A DNA stretch of 64,000 bases from Eukaryota sp. TZLM1-RC (GCA_040285825.1 JAUPSS010000013.1:310001-374000); one strand, 5' to 3'; counted from the stretch's first letter, positions 51,179 through 62,830 are shown. Numbers and translations: made by a program. The notes: a model not told the origin generated them from the sequence alone.

Positions 51179-54100
51179 TATCAATAGTATTTTTGGTATA
51201 AATTCTACGGTTAATGAGAACCACAACAGATCCCAGCGTTCTCCATTTCTAAGTTTGGAAATTTTAATAAATAACATAAAAATGATTGCAACTATTGATT
51301 CGGCAGCGTTTTGTTCGGTTATAACAGAAGATTTGGCTAACAAATGCATTATGTCAATTAATAGAGACGATACAATTGAGTTCATGCCAGCCAATAACGT
51401 ATCAAGTAAATCGCTAGGGAGTGCAAATGGTATTCTGTCGTTCAACGTAGGAAGCATTGCGCACCAAGTACATTATAGACATACTCTTTCCATAATCCCG
51501 GGTTCGAACAAATTATTAATAGGGATATACATGTTAAAAACACTTGGGCTTCAGACGGATGATGGTCTTTTCATTAGATTAGACAAAGAACACCGCACTT
51601 TGTTAAATGCAGAATCTGAATTCGACTCAAGAATTGCTCAACATTCGATTGGGACCTTAGATAACCAATCATCGAGTCCTTCCGATTTTGAGGAGCAGTT
51701 ACCTAGATCTGGTTGTGAGATAAAATTAGATGATGATAATAATAAATTAAAATTAACGAGTCTACTAAGAATTTTCAGCGATGTTTTTAGTGAAACTCCA
51801 AACAGAAAAGGAATCGATTGTAAACCTCTAACAATCCCCTTCAAAGACGAGAATGCTATAGTACATAAACCTGCTAGACAAATAAATCCCAGCAAAATGG
51901 AAATAGCAAACAAAATATTTGATGAACTGATTGAAATGGGCTCTGCAGTTGAATCTAATTATAAATTCAGCTCTCCTATTGTCTTAGTTATATATCCTGA
52001 CGGCAAGAAACCCATGTTAACTGGAGACTTTAGTGGTAAAGATGGAGTCAATGCCCACACAATTTCAGTAGAGCCTAATCTATTTAGGATTAGTGATATT
52101 TTAGAATTTTTAAGTAGAGCAGATTACATAGCCACGCTTGATTTACCAAAAGCTTTCTGGCAGATGAATGTAGCTGAGAAGGACATTGAGAATACATCAA
52201 TCTCAAGCCCTGGAAGGTCAATTATGTTTAAAAGAGCTTGCTTCGGATTAAAGAACATCCCAGCAGTTTTTCAAAATGTAATGATGGAAATATTCCAAAT
52301 TGATGGCGTTTTTATATATATTGATAATATCATAATAGTTGGAACGACTTTCGATGCATTCTATAAGAGATTACAAAGAGTCCTCCAATGCGCCAGAAAT
52401 AGACGTGTAAATATAGGTTTACGTAAATGTAAATTCGTAACATCCAAACACCCTATTGATATTTTAGGAAGCACCTTCCAGGACAAAACTAGATTTATTA
52501 GCAAAAAAAAGATTGAAGCGTTGATGAGAATCCCTGGACCAAAATCAGTGAAAAAAGTTCGCTCATTGGTAGGATCCATCAATTTTATAAGAGATTGGCT
52601 TCCAGGTATTTCCGAATTAATAGCTCCAATTAATGAGTTATCTAAAGGAAAACCTAGAGTAATAAAATGGATCAACGAGCATGACGATTATTTTAAACAA
52701 ATAAAAGATTTAATAATTAATCACATGCCCCTTGAATTACCAGCTCCGGGCAAGCGTGTACTAATAAGTACCGACGCATCAGATGTAGCAGTTGGAGGCG
52801 TTATTTGGCAAGAAATTGAACCATACTCCCCTGCAGGAACCCCGCTGAATAAAAGAAAAGTGAAACCTTTGTCGTTCTATAGTAGATTACTTACAGAAAC
52901 ACAAAGAAAATGGTCCACTTTACAGAAAGAATTATATGCAATTCTTCTGATTTTAACTGAAAGTTGTTTGAAAGCTACCTTTTGACTAGACATCTAACAA
53001 TTTTCACCGATCACAAAAATATTGCATTCCTGGCCACAGCCCCAGAGAAAAATAGAATTGTAAAGAGATGGCTGCCGATACTATCTGAATTCGACTTTGA
53101 TATAGTCCATGAACCAGGTGAAGATAACCATTGGGTAGATATGCTATCGAGGAATATTGATTTCGATCAAAATGAGGAAACTCCTTCTATATGTAGTATA
53201 AATATACCAGATACTTTACTTTCGAATTACGAGGTACTTCCACTAGACGATAATTCTGATTCGGACTTCGAAGACATCCCATCAATTTCATCCCAAAGTA
53301 GACACCAGGACTTACCTATTTTTTCTTCTTGGTTCTCTAAAATAAGATCTGAACAACAAATAGCCAAAAATAATAATGACCTTCTATTTGAGAATGCAAT
53401 TCTAGATGAAAATACTCAAATTTGGAAAAACAATAAAAATAAAATTTTAATTCCAAAAAGCCTCAGAAAACAGGCACTATTATTAATTCATGGATTGGTT
53501 CAATCAGGTCACCCCAGCAAAAACGACAGTCTACATAAACTGTCCAAAAGCGACTTTTTCTGGCCTAATATGAGAAAGGATCTTATTAATCATGTCAAAA
53601 GATGCCCAACTTGTCAAAAAACGGCACCAGTTAAATGAATAAATACACCTTCCACAGGTTTCTTTTGGGCAGATCGTCCTTTTGCTAGATTACATGTCGA
53701 CACAATTGGACCTCTGAATACTGATAGTGATGGTAATAAATACTTATTAGTATTTGTAGATTCTTTTACTGGATATTCAATTTTAGTCCCTCTAAAGGAA
53801 CTCAATGCCTTAGAGACCGCAGACGTTTTAAATTGGAACGTTTGCGCAATTTTTGGCATACCTATGTTAATTCATAGTGATAATGGTCCTGAGTTCGCCA
53901 ATGAGACTTTTAAGATAGTGTGTAATAGATTAGCTATTGAGATGAGTAACTCAATACCCCACTACTCTGAAAGTAATGGACTCGTAGAACGAAAACATAG
54001 AGTCGTTCTACAATGCTTGAGGAAATTATTAATAGATTTTAATGATTATGGAAATTGGTCTACTTATGTACCCATATCCCAACTATTAATAAATTCCACT

Positions 54101-54813
54101 AAAAGCAGAAAGACAGGTTTTACACCTTACGAACTAATGTTCGGATCTTCGATTAGTCCAAGATCGGACCCTGCAAACATATTTGGAAACTTATCAAAAT
54201 TTGATTCAAATATACCTTTATTAGACGATATTAAAATGAAAAATACTCGTCTGCAAGAAAAAGGGAAGAAGCAGAACGTCATCAATTATCAAAAACTCCG
54301 ATTTCAGTAGACAATACTAATTCGCGCTCTATAGTATTTAATATTGGTGACTATGTCCTACGTAAAACCAAACAGAATAATAAATTACATGGATCTTGGA
54401 ACGGACCCTTTTTAGTAATAGACCATCCTTCCAACTCTACTTTATTATTAAAGAATCTTATCACTGGCAGTGAATTAAAGGCTGCTAAGAAAGATTGTAA
54501 AATCTATAACGCAGATAATCCTCAGGATATCGAAATCCTTAAGGCAGTCGCAGCAGGCGATGCTGAGAAACATGTTATAGAGAAAATCCTCTCAGAATAT
54601 AATTCTGACTCAGGTAGTTTCTGTACTGTTCAATGGTTTGGCGGTGAGACAACAGAAGAGCCTCTCCATTCAGTCAAACATTCAGAAGCTTACAAGTTGT
54701 TCAGTAAGAATAACAAGAAAATTGGAAAACGTACCTCTAGTCAACGTAAGAGTACCTCCAATAGCTCTACGCCTTGCAAGAGGCCTAGACGCAGTACTAG
54801 AATTAGGAAATGA
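51009..54813 (+). pseudogene. Gypsy pol: protease, RT, RNase H, integrase, chromodomain
   Basis: Frame 51009-52985 has an aspartic protease-like start (TIDSAAFCSVI), RT (ATLDLPKAFWQM, FGLKNIPAVFQ, and the catalytic box as YIDNIIIV where YxDD is usual) and RNase H (LISTDASDVAVGGV). A frameshift near 52980 moves to the phase of 52964-53638 (FTDHKNIAFLA, then HGLVQSGHPSKND ... CPTCQK, the HHCC zinc domain). TGA at 53636 interrupts. The integrase core continues (HVDTIGPL, LIHSDNGPEFANE, GLVERKHR) to a second frameshift near 54262, then NIGDYVLRKTK and a chromodomain-like stretch (HVIEKILSEYNSDSGSF, VQWFGGE) before the basic end RRSTRIRK. The Asn in the RT catalytic box would itself impair activity. 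Confidence 0.8.
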
Positions 54814-54921
54814 TGTTAATTCTCAGTTTAGATCAGGTTATTTGTAGTTATTTAGTTATTTGTTTATAGTTTAGATTCATATTTATATAAGCCTATTAGC
54901 TCTGAAAAAGGGAAGAAGCAG

Positions 54922-55002
54922 TGTTGGTGCCCTAAGGCTTTTATAATATGAATAGAAAATAAATTATCTTTATCTCAACCACTTTTGCAACCTAAGGCAA
55001 CA
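54922..55002 (+). repeat. Short 3' LTR of the Gypsy element
   Basis: 81 bp from TGTTGGTGCCCTAAGGC to GCAACCTAAGGCAACA: TG...CA ends with a 5-bp terminal inverted repeat and the repeated word cctaaggc. It directly follows the polypurine tract. Contains an aataaa-type signal. No second copy found to confirm it. Confidence 0.6.
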
Positions 55003-55237
55003 GCTAGAGCAATCTGGGCTGACTTTCTACAACAACATGTTAAGACATGATTGTAAATGATGTGTAATTTATTACGAATAGGAATCCAATTCTCTGTGAT
55101 AATGAGCGGAAACTAAATAAACTGTAATACTTAAGCTATTATTACTATTCAAGACTAACGAATATATAGCATTTTAACTTTGTCGTATACCTTTGTATTG
55201 AAATCATACTTGTTGATCACAACACCTGACCAAATGT
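55003..55237. other. Intergenic, nothing seen
   Basis: AT-rich spacer between the Gypsy LTR and the hAT relic. Confidence 0.4.
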
Positions 55238-55858
55238 GGTCACACTAGAGTTGCACAAACTACGTATTCAGCTCCAGAATACGTAACAGACTTTCTATTT
55301 CCATAAACTACAACTTACTAAATAATAATATATAATAATAAACATACAACTACAACTACCACTATATTCCCTATGTCCACTCTATCAACACTTACAAGAA
55401 GATGGTTGACACTCAAAGGAGTGTCCTACCATCCTAAGTTCACTTGCAAGCCGACTTGTACCTCTTGTTGTTGTTTCTTCCAGAAAGAAACTGGAGTACA
55501 TTTGGTTTTATTCACAACAAACTCAGAAATAGACTGAATCATCAAAGAGCAAACGATTTAGTTTATGTTCATAGTAATATTTGCTGGTTGAGGAAGATGA
55601 ACGACAAAGAAATCTGTCACACAGTCAATGATTGACGGTAAGCAAGAGTCAAAATATTGATTGAAGCTGTAACAAAGCCTTGTTTCAGTGCTCTTATAGA
55701 TTTATGGTCATAAAGTTCGTTTTATTTGTACATGAATGTCGAGATTAGAGTCTGTGCCCAGAATTGAAGCAATGTGTTTGTTACGGTTGGATCTCAGAAT
55801 ACGTATCAGTTACGGTTACGTATCGTGAAACCCTAGATCACACTTGTAGTGTTAAATT
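55238..55858 (+). mobile_element. hAT transposon relic with internal deletion
   Basis: Frame 55444-55635 codes the C-terminal dimerisation region of a hAT transposase: PERNWSTFGFIHNKLRNRL then QRANDLVYVHSN. In hAT proteins the same order, (C)ERNWS-x-F ... K-x-RNRL ... LVY-h-H-x-N, closes the catalytic domain. The RNase H-like catalytic core is absent. Imperfect inverted ends (cacactagagttgcac near 55242 and gtgaaaccctagatcac near 55829) share a tacgta word about 20 bp inside, and may be the terminal repeats. Confidence 0.6.
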
Positions 55859-55873
55859 TGGTAAACAATTTCA

Positions 55874-56089
55874 CTAGCATATAATTATTAAGGATTCGAC
55901 TGACAATACAAAACTAAACTCAAGACCATCCTCTGAAGACTTTATCAACTTCATTGATGCTTGACCAATCCAAATTGATTTCTTCTTCTAGAATATCTTC
56001 GTTTTAAACGACTTCACCCAGATCTGAGCGATGATTTCATCGGGAGATGCAGAATTTAGTGGAGAGCTACAAGCGGAAGAAAAAGACAT
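55874..56089 (-). CDS. Possible small gene with a 30-nt intron
   Basis: Minus strand: ATG at 56089 opens MSFSSACSSPLNSASPDEII then AQIW. A 30-nt segment (55988-56017) starting GTGAAG and ending TTCTAG could be an intron, giving 61 residues and a TAG at 55874. Alternatively, another phase downstream (DILEEEINLDWSSINEVDKV) is more protein-like and would need a different join. The 5' splice site is not the GTATG/GTAAG type. Low confidence. Confidence 0.2.
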
Positions 56090-56434
56090 TGTGGTTGCTT
56101 ATAACCGAAGTTGTGTTATGTACTTCAACTTCTTGTCTATTTTCTACGATAAACAGTTTTTATTAAAAACATACGTTGGGTGTTGTGCACTTTAATAAAG
56201 CATTATGAACGACGACAGGAGTTTATCAATGCGAACATGTAAAATCAAAGGATAAAAGTACAATAATCTAATTGGATAAATAACACGTCATCACTAAACC
56301 AAATATCTGAATGTGGCCATAAGCCAACATATAAGATAATGTCTAATACAAGATTTTTCTATATCAAACAATTTATAATTTAGTGTTCTTGTGGAAATAT
56401 ATCAGTAAATTAAACAAAGTGTGACCAGATGTGA
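56090..56434. other. Intergenic, nothing seen
   Basis: AT-rich spacer upstream of the protease cluster. Confidence 0.4.
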
Positions 56435-56500
56435 TTGTGTCCATCATGTATGATTGAAATAATTCATTCACAAAAAAATTTTCTGTTCATAATTTCAATG

Positions 56501-56956
56501 ATGAATAATCAATCCATCAATGTCTCTCAACAATCAGAAGGATTACTGTTGTCACGTTTTGTCTTTTTCCTCAAGTACCTCATCAGTGATGAAGATCTCG
56601 GACAGAAGTGGCCTGACTTACATCGCAAGTTGCGACGCTTTCAAAACAATCTTAACAAGACCCCAGCGAAACTGATGGAGGAAATGGAATGTTCTCTTCG
56701 TACAGAAAACCCTTCGGTTAAGATCCACTGTTATTCACCTGCTGCTCACACTGGGCATATTGTCTTCACCTTTCCGTTGTCTTCTCAGAACAACGAATTG
56801 TTGAGTCTTCTTCGTTATCTTAACAACACATATTCCAACAGTTCAGCTTCTAAGTTTTTGATAAAAATGGGCCCTTGGAAGAATCCTGTTTTTGATTGTA
56901 CGTTTGCTTTCACTACTCCATGGTTCCACTATGAGCCCATTATTCCCACTTATTAA
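56501..56956 (+). CDS. Unknown protein, first of protease cluster
   Basis: 151 residues from MNNQSINVSQQ; an in-frame ATG at 56435 would add 22 mostly hydrophobic residues. Family not recognised. Helical N-terminal half (EDLGQKWPDLHRKLRRFQNN) and a beta-like C-terminal half ending GPWKNPVFDCTFAF. The WKN-x-x-FDC-x-F word recurs in the next gene (TWKNDAVFDCDF), and both have a preceding FPLS/LPTEEEEF stretch, so the two appear to share a domain. Same strand as its two neighbours. Confidence 0.5.
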   Translation: MNNQSINVSQQSEGLLLSRFVFFLKYLISDEDLGQKWPDLHRKLRRFQNNLNKTPAKLMEEMECSLRTENPSVKIHCYSPAAHTGHIVFTFPLSSQNNELLSLLRYLNNTYSNSSASKFLIKMGPWKNPVFDCTFAFTTPWFHYEPIIPTY

Positions 56957-57302
56957 TCCTAATACTTAAGCCTCATCCTTTTTCCACATAAATAAAAAGA
57001 CTGGAAATTATGAAGCTTTGAAGGGTCCAAACTCAGTCAATGAATTATTCTTATCTCAAATGCACGGAGGTAAAAATCCTCAACGAACAATTAGAGTAGA
57101 TAATAAGAGTAACAAAGTTATTCTTGGAGAGCAAGAATATTAATCTTTTTTTCCTTATTAAATTGAATAAAATAAGTTGGCCATTCAATCAAATTTTGAT
57201 TTAAAAGAGTAAAGAATTTTAATTGTTCCCGCGTTCAAAAGCTCTGCTATCGGAAAGTTCGAACCTCATGGACATTGTCACTTTCTACTTTTTCTTCACT
57301 CC
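56957..57302 (+). other. Spacer with a short ORF-like stretch
   Basis: A frame open from 56968 to 57142 reads NYEALKGPNSVNELFLSQMH then GGKNPQRTIRVDNKSNKVIL before TAA. Its only ATG leaves 28 codons. Composition looks coding, so it may be a remnant exon or a decayed gene end. Nothing else seen. Confidence 0.3.
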
Positions 57303-57827
57303 TTGTCAATTAGCATATCTGATAAATCTACAGAGGTTTCTTCTGTACTGAAGAACATTCATTCCAGTATTGATGATGTACTTGGTCGTGGTTATACTTC
57401 ACTGGCTCAACTTGATTTTTTGCTTCGGCCCATAATCAGAAAGTTCTTTCCCGGTTGCCATTTGTACGTATCATCCCAGGAAGATTCGTATTATGAATGT
57501 CGTCTACGTGCACCAGCTGACAATTTTATCTTTAAATTGGTGAATACTGATTCCTCCTTCTTCAAAATGGGCATTCTGCCAACCGAGGAAGAAGAGTTCA
57601 TTACTGCGATTGTACGCTGGAAACGTTCACCTTACACTTTTTCCATGTTGTTGAACCAAGCAGAGGAAGCCAAATCTTTGGAAAATACTTGGAAGAATGA
57701 CGCAGTTTTCGATTGTGATTTTGAGGAATGTTCGGTCAACAAGAAAAATATTTGTAAGTTTATTTCAATCAGTAATGCTCAGTTTAATTCACTTTTGATG
57801 GAAAACGAAGATGAAAAAAAAAGATAA
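57303..57827 (+). CDS. Unknown protein overlapping the protease gene
   Basis: 174 residues. It shares the WKN-x-x-FDC-x-F word and surrounding pattern with the gene at 56501. It ends in an Asp/Glu/Lys-rich tail. The last 17 nt overlap the start of the protease frame, which lies in the +1 phase, and the overlap contains a run of nine A. Losing one A would fuse the two into one protein of about 640 residues. So this may be the N-terminal domain of the protease, separated by a sequencing error, a real mutation or programmed slippage. A GTAAGT...CAG stretch of 29 nt at 57754 looks like an intron but would end the frame at once. Confidence 0.55.
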   Translation: MSISISDKSTEVSSVLKNIHSSIDDVLGRGYTSLAQLDFLLRPIIRKFFPGCHLYVSSQEDSYYECRLRAPADNFIFKLVNTDSSFFKMGILPTEEEEFITAIVRWKRSPYTFSMLLNQAEEAKSLENTWKNDAVFDCDFEECSVNKKNICKFISISNAQFNSLLMENEDEKKR

Positions 57828-59226
57828 TGAATTTAAGACGTTGACCAATTGGAGGCTAATGGACTTGTTTACTAAGTTTGTTTTTCTGAGTACCATTCAT
57901 ACCACTTCTCTCGAATGTTACAAATTATCAAAACTTTGGAGAATTGCTCCACTGGTAGGATTTACTGATAAAGAAATATTAAAGGAAGGTAGTAAATTTA
58001 TTCGGTCTGGGAGTGGCTTTCTCTACCCTTTTACCAGGGACTGTTGGTGTCTGGTCACTAACAATCATGTTCTCAGTTCCTGTGTGGATAAGTACATTGG
58101 TCTGGCTTTTTCGGATGGCAATCCTCCCTATTATGATACTTTACTCTTTCACAATACTGTTGCTTCTTCTGCAACGCGTGGGAATAATATTGGATGTCCA
58201 ACATTGGATGTTGCCGCTTGCGTTTCCTATCCGTTGCCAGAAGATCATCCGCTCGCTAACTGTTACGATGATTATAAAGAAATGTTTTCTTCAGATCACT
58301 ATGTACTTAAGAATTTATATTCAAATCCGGAAGAGTTTTATAGATTGCTACGTACAAAGGCAGATGTTTACCTTATCAGTCATCCTGGTGGTCAAAACAT
58401 TAGTCCAATGATTTCCAGAACTAAAATTGTAGGCTATGATTATTGGGCAATTTACACCGAAAAGAGTAGCGTAAGTGGTTCTTCTGGTGGTCTTTTGGTT
58501 GCATTCACTGCTAAGGACTCACAACTTTTTGTTTTGGGTTATCATGCTGCAGTTACCAAACTTACAAAAGTTCCCAATAGTGTAGAAGATCACAAAAGTG
58601 GAACATACTTTTCGACTGCTATTAAGTTTTGGCGATTTCGGGAATTATTTGACACTAGAATTGAAACCTATGCAAAACGTAGGGTTAATATAGGAATGCC
58701 TCCTTTCAAAGTGACTGATTTTCTCTACCCAGATCATAAAATCTCTTTGTACACCAATCATTGGACATCAAGATGCCGTTGTTTAGATACTAATTTTCTG
58801 AAGAATACATTCTCTGATTTGGTGACTTTGTGGAAGAATTTTGTTGACCTTCACCACCTCAAAAATAGTGGTGTTTTAAAGGCAATTTGTTCAAATCAGG
58901 ATATAATTATTTCCAACATTTTTATAAGGCATAAATCACCTGTTTTTGCCACAAAGTTTGAACCTTTTTGGAAACGTATGTTTTACCATGCAATGCAGTT
59001 TTGTCAACATTGTTTTGGTCATTGTAACATTGATATTAGGCAATTTGTACCAAATGCGAGACAAATGTTCGAGTACGTGGTAGGAAAGTTGAATAAGAAC
59101 TCTTTCAACAGTTGTGGAATGTTTCTTGTTAATGACAATGATTCACTGTTTTTTGCTTTTTTACGGAAAGTTGATTCTACTGAATTGAAGCGTTTGAAAC
59201 AACCTTTCTACAAGGAACAATCATGA
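57811..59226 (+). CDS. Trypsin-like serine protease (PA clan)
   Basis: 471 residues. A chymotrypsin-fold triad can be placed: His in CLVTNNHVL (about residue 86), Asp in PTLDVAACVSYP (about 134), Ser in SVSGSSGGLLV (about 230). GSGFLYPF before the histidine is typical of the Trypsin_2 or DegP-like group, where G-S-G-F/V opens the barrel. After the protease come about 200 residues with several cysteines and aromatic positions that I do not recognise (DHKISLYTNHWTSRCRC, FYHAMQFCQHCFGHC). No signal peptide at this start. Substrate unknown. If fused to the upstream ORF, the protease would be the second domain. Confidence 0.75.
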   Translation: MKKKDNEFKTLTNWRLMDLFTKFVFLSTIHTTSLECYKLSKLWRIAPLVGFTDKEILKEGSKFIRSGSGFLYPFTRDCWCLVTNNHVLSSCVDKYIGLAFSDGNPPYYDTLLFHNTVASSATRGNNIGCPTLDVAACVSYPLPEDHPLANCYDDYKEMFSSDHYVLKNLYSNPEEFYRLLRTKADVYLISHPGGQNISPMISRTKIVGYDYWAIYTEKSSVSGSSGGLLVAFTAKDSQLFVLGYHAAVTKLTKVPNSVEDHKSGTYFSTAIKFWRFRELFDTRIETYAKRRVNIGMPPFKVTDFLYPDHKISLYTNHWTSRCRCLDTNFLKNTFSDLVTLWKNFVDLHHLKNSGVLKAICSNQDIIISNIFIRHKSPVFATKFEPFWKRMFYHAMQFCQHCFGHCNIDIRQFVPNARQMFEYVVGKLNKNSFNSCGMFLVNDNDSLFFAFLRKVDSTELKRLKQPFYKEQS

Positions 59227-59764
59227 ATGCAGTGCTGTGTCAATCATAGTAACTATGTTTCAAATAGAGATAAATAAAATAACATTTGTGTGTAATTGAA
59301 GCATGTAGTAGATCTGGAAGTCACAGAAGCACACTACAATCCTATTAGAGGATTTCAATCTCACAACAAAGGTCATGTCAATCACAATACACCTAACTTT
59401 GAAAGGGCTGCAGTTACTTTGAAATTCTAGATATCTGATCTTTTCCCAAAACTATGTATAGCACATATTTTGAATACAATTGTACTAGGTTTCCGCAATA
59501 TGGAAGTAATTTTGTCAAAAGTGAAATCTTTTGTCAAAAGATATATGTGTGCTAATGATGATAATAATGTCAAATAATAGTAGAATTTATTGTGCAAAAC
59601 AATAGGAGTGACTCATGAGAGAGTTTACCCTCTAAAGTACCAGCATGGTTTGAAACAAAAAATTGCTACTTGGCAAACTGTGCCATCAATAATATAAATT
59701 GTCAATAATTTCAAATCTGATTCTAAGAAGGGTGTTCTGTGTTATATGTGTTCTATTCATGATA
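59227..59764. other. Intergenic, no gene seen
   Basis: AT-rich spacer between the protease gene and a LINE insertion. Confidence 0.5.
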
Positions 59765-59775
59765 ATATTGAGCTT

Positions 59776-62552
59776 TATTTATTTATTGAATTTGCACACT
59801 TGATTAAATTAAATCATAACTAATGGGACGACTATCATTAAACCAAGATTTCCTCTACAAAATCTTGATTTGCTTGCTGTCTAGCTAAAGCTTCTCTAAT
59901 TCGATTGAAAAACCGCGGTAATCTATTAATAATGGCAAATTGAATCCGTGAACGCCATAAAAAAATATCAAATCTTTTCATTGTTTTTTCTTTCACCATT
60001 TTTTGGAAGTCATCCAAAAAAAGTTTCTGCTTCAACTGATAATCTTCCATTTATCGAAAATGGAAAAGCAATAAAAACCAGCTGTGTATTTCTATCGATA
60101 TTTGCATCTTCAATTTCTTTATCATATTTTCTATGTTTTTCTTTTGCTTTAAAAATCCAGAGCAGCCACAGGATTAAGTTTTCTTCTGTGAACCAAAGTA
60201 TCGTTTGCAACATTACATGAGACAAAGTCAACAATAGCTTCAGAATTATCAATCCAATCACAGTATACATCACCTCTATCATCAGAACCAAAATTATTCA
60301 GAGAAAGTGTTTCTTTCAGCAGGGGCTCTTTGATACACGATATCCTTGCAGTTTGTGCCATATTGAAAACAGTGTCTCTAACAGCATCATGTAATGAAGA
60401 ACGATAAGTTATCAATTTAGAGCAATTTAGAGCATGGCGCAAAGTGAGTTGAGGTGAATTCGAACAAATACATTTTTCTTTTGATAATAATTGGTTAATG
60501 GGGATGTTCAAATATAATCTCATTTTTGTTACAAATGCTTCATTAGTAGCACACAATCCAAATCTTCGTGGTACAATGGTTACAAAAAGTGAAGAATCTG
60601 ACACCTTGTTTTCACAAACACCCTTTTCCAATAACAATGAGTGAAGATCTTGATTTAAAACAGCCGAGCTGCAAATATTATTATAAAGATCTTTTTCATA
60701 CATTCCAGTCAATCTTTTCTGTAATGTTCGAAGAGTGTACTTCAAATTTAAAACATTTTTTTCTGGAATATTGCCATTGAATGATTGGGGAAAACATCGA
60801 CCCCATTTTTCTACATCAATTCTTGAAATTTCTTCATTTAATGCAAAAACAGTGGAACTTTGCGTTGTCATCAATAAATCTTCCCAATCTGCAAATCTTT
60901 CGGAGAACTCAAAGATTGCATTTCTGCATCCACCAACAAAAGCACACGAGGTAAGAATAGAAGCCTTCGTCCACCCTAAACCACCATATTGTGGACTAAG
61001 GTAAGCATGATCTGGAATTTGAAACATTTTACATCCCAGTAATTGAGACAGAACTTTTGCACGTAACTCATTAAACTTTTGAGCCAAAGGTCTAGTGACG
61101 AGAGGATTTGTAGATCGAAATATATGATTAAAATTGGAACTAAAACACAGTCTTATAATGGTAAATTTGATGTGTTTTTTTATATCTAAATTCATCATTC
61201 GGTCAATTTTGTCAGAAATTGAGTTCAACTTTTCAAACAATTTTTGGTAATTTCATCATTATTTCCTAAAAACGAACCCAAATGACGAATAGCATCAATT
61301 GAATATAATTTTGCTTGAATTTCAATATCATCAATTATTGTGGAAACTGGAGAATTCGATAACAAAACACATTTAAGTAAATTAAGTCGGAGACCAATTT
61401 TGGTAAATAATTCTTTAAAACATACAGTTGCTTTTTTTCACAATATTTAATTCACCAATAAGCACAACATCATCCATATATGCAATCATTTTTAGTGAAG
61501 GAAACATCTCTTGAATTTGCAGTAGAATAGGATGAATGGCCAAACAAAACAAAAGAGGTCCTAACGGATCTCCTTGCTTTTACGCCACTGGATGAAATCA
61601 AAATGTTGTTACCAAAATGTAAATTAGAATATGTGCAATATGTTGATTGAAAATATGGTATTAATTCTGGCATATATTGCAATAGAGCACCATGGATACT
61701 GCGACGACTTAGCGAATTGAAAGCATTACTAAAATCCAATGACATGCAAACATTGGATTCATTTTGACGAAATAAGACATCAGTAGCAAAAAAATCGCTG
61801 AAGAGACTCCATCTGTAGTATTTATACCATATTGAAAGGGTAATAAAATCTTTTTAGCTTTTTCATTGAACCTGCTTAAGCAACACGCAGAAAAAAATAT
61901 TATGTAAGCTCTCAGAGACTGCAATAGGACGAACATCCATTTTTGAATTTTTGACAAGTGCAGTCAAACGAGAACTTCTTAATTCTTCTGGGTACTTGCG
62001 TTGACCAGATAATATTTGGTTGAAAAATTTGGTCATTAAACCAAGGCAATCTTCTGAAGAAATAATCGCGGCTTTTACATGATCAATAGTAATACCAGAA
62101 AGTCCGGCAGACTTACCACGAGGTCTCTTTTGATAACCGAAAAAACTTCTGATGGCATCAATGGATAATTTTCCCAGTATGTGCCGTAAAAATTTTGATC
62201 CATAACAGGGTCTTCATAAGGATGAAGTATTTTCAGTTTATCTACTGTATCTTCATTGTTCGGTGCTTTGACTCCGGGACTTAAAGCTGACAAAGCCTTG
62301 GACCATTTGTTGTCAAAGCATTTGTCTTCAAAAATTTTACTTAATTTCTCGGATGACTGATTTCTCGGTGCTATATTGGTTAAATCTTCGGAAATATTAA
62401 CGAAATTTTGTTCAAAAGGAGGACAAAAAGAACCAAAAAATTCCCAAATAATATTGATAGCATACTTTCCTTTACATAATTGATCCAAAAATCTTTGAAA
62501 AACGAAAGCAAATTCATTGCATTTGGTCGGATGAATTTCTTGAGGTATTCTT
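59776..62552 (-). mobile_element. 5'-truncated family A LINE
   Basis: Flanked by the 11-bp direct repeat atattgagctt (59765-59775 and 62553-62563), so the insertion is exactly bounded. The 5' truncation falls just upstream of KCNEFAF; the 3' tail is the usual tttatttattgaatttgcac. Confidence 0.93.
59838..62488 (-). pseudogene. Family A reverse transcriptase-endonuclease with several frameshifts
   Basis: Main pieces: 62488-62075, 61957-61709, 61745-61470, 61240-60149, 60291-60010 and 60050-59838. They are close in sequence to the copy at 32.0-34.5 kb, but at least six single-base indels, mostly in homopolymers, break the frame. The catalytic AYMDD region at about 61480 and the endonuclease motif SDDRGDVYCDW are preserved. 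Confidence 0.88.
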
Positions 62553-62563
62553 ATATTGAGCTT

Positions 62564-62830
62564 GAATTGTTATTATTATTTTTGTGGTGTTTTTGGGTTC
62601 TATATATGTCAGTTAACTTGTTTTTTACCTTTAGTTATAGACTGAAACCAATCTGAGCAGAATTTGAAACTTTCATCCTATTGCATCTGAGTTTACTATG
62701 TTGTGTAAGATTTGAGAACAACGTTTATTTGATAGTAATGGATGCAATGTGATATTCAATAATGTTTACTGGGATTAAATTAAACCAATTGTTTTTGTTG
62801 TTAATTTTAAATTATTTATTTTCTACGAAG
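62564..62830. other. Intergenic, nothing seen
   Basis: Short AT-rich spacer between LINE copies of families A and C. Confidence 0.4.

Larger units (their letters stand above)
49758..55002 (+). mobile_element. Ty3/Gypsy element with chromodomain (chromovirus-like), decayed
   Basis: Order gag - protease - RT - RNase H - integrase - chromodomain, followed by a polypurine tract (54904-54918) and a short 3' LTR. The integrase lies after the RT, which defines Ty3/Gypsy. No 5' LTR was found, because the left end abuts a LINE fragment at about 49757. An in-frame stop in gag, frameshifts in RNase H and near the C-terminus, and a stop inside the integrase show it is inactive. A second, older copy is at 9.2-11.6 kb. 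Confidence 0.88.

Noticed and set aside
57225-57300. tRNA-like stretch around gttcgaacc
   Set aside because: No matching acceptor, D arm or anticodon stem could be built.
57754-57782. 29-nt GTAAGT...CAG segment as an intron joining the ORF at 57303 to the protease
   Set aside because: Splicing puts a TAA immediately downstream and does not reach the protease frame.
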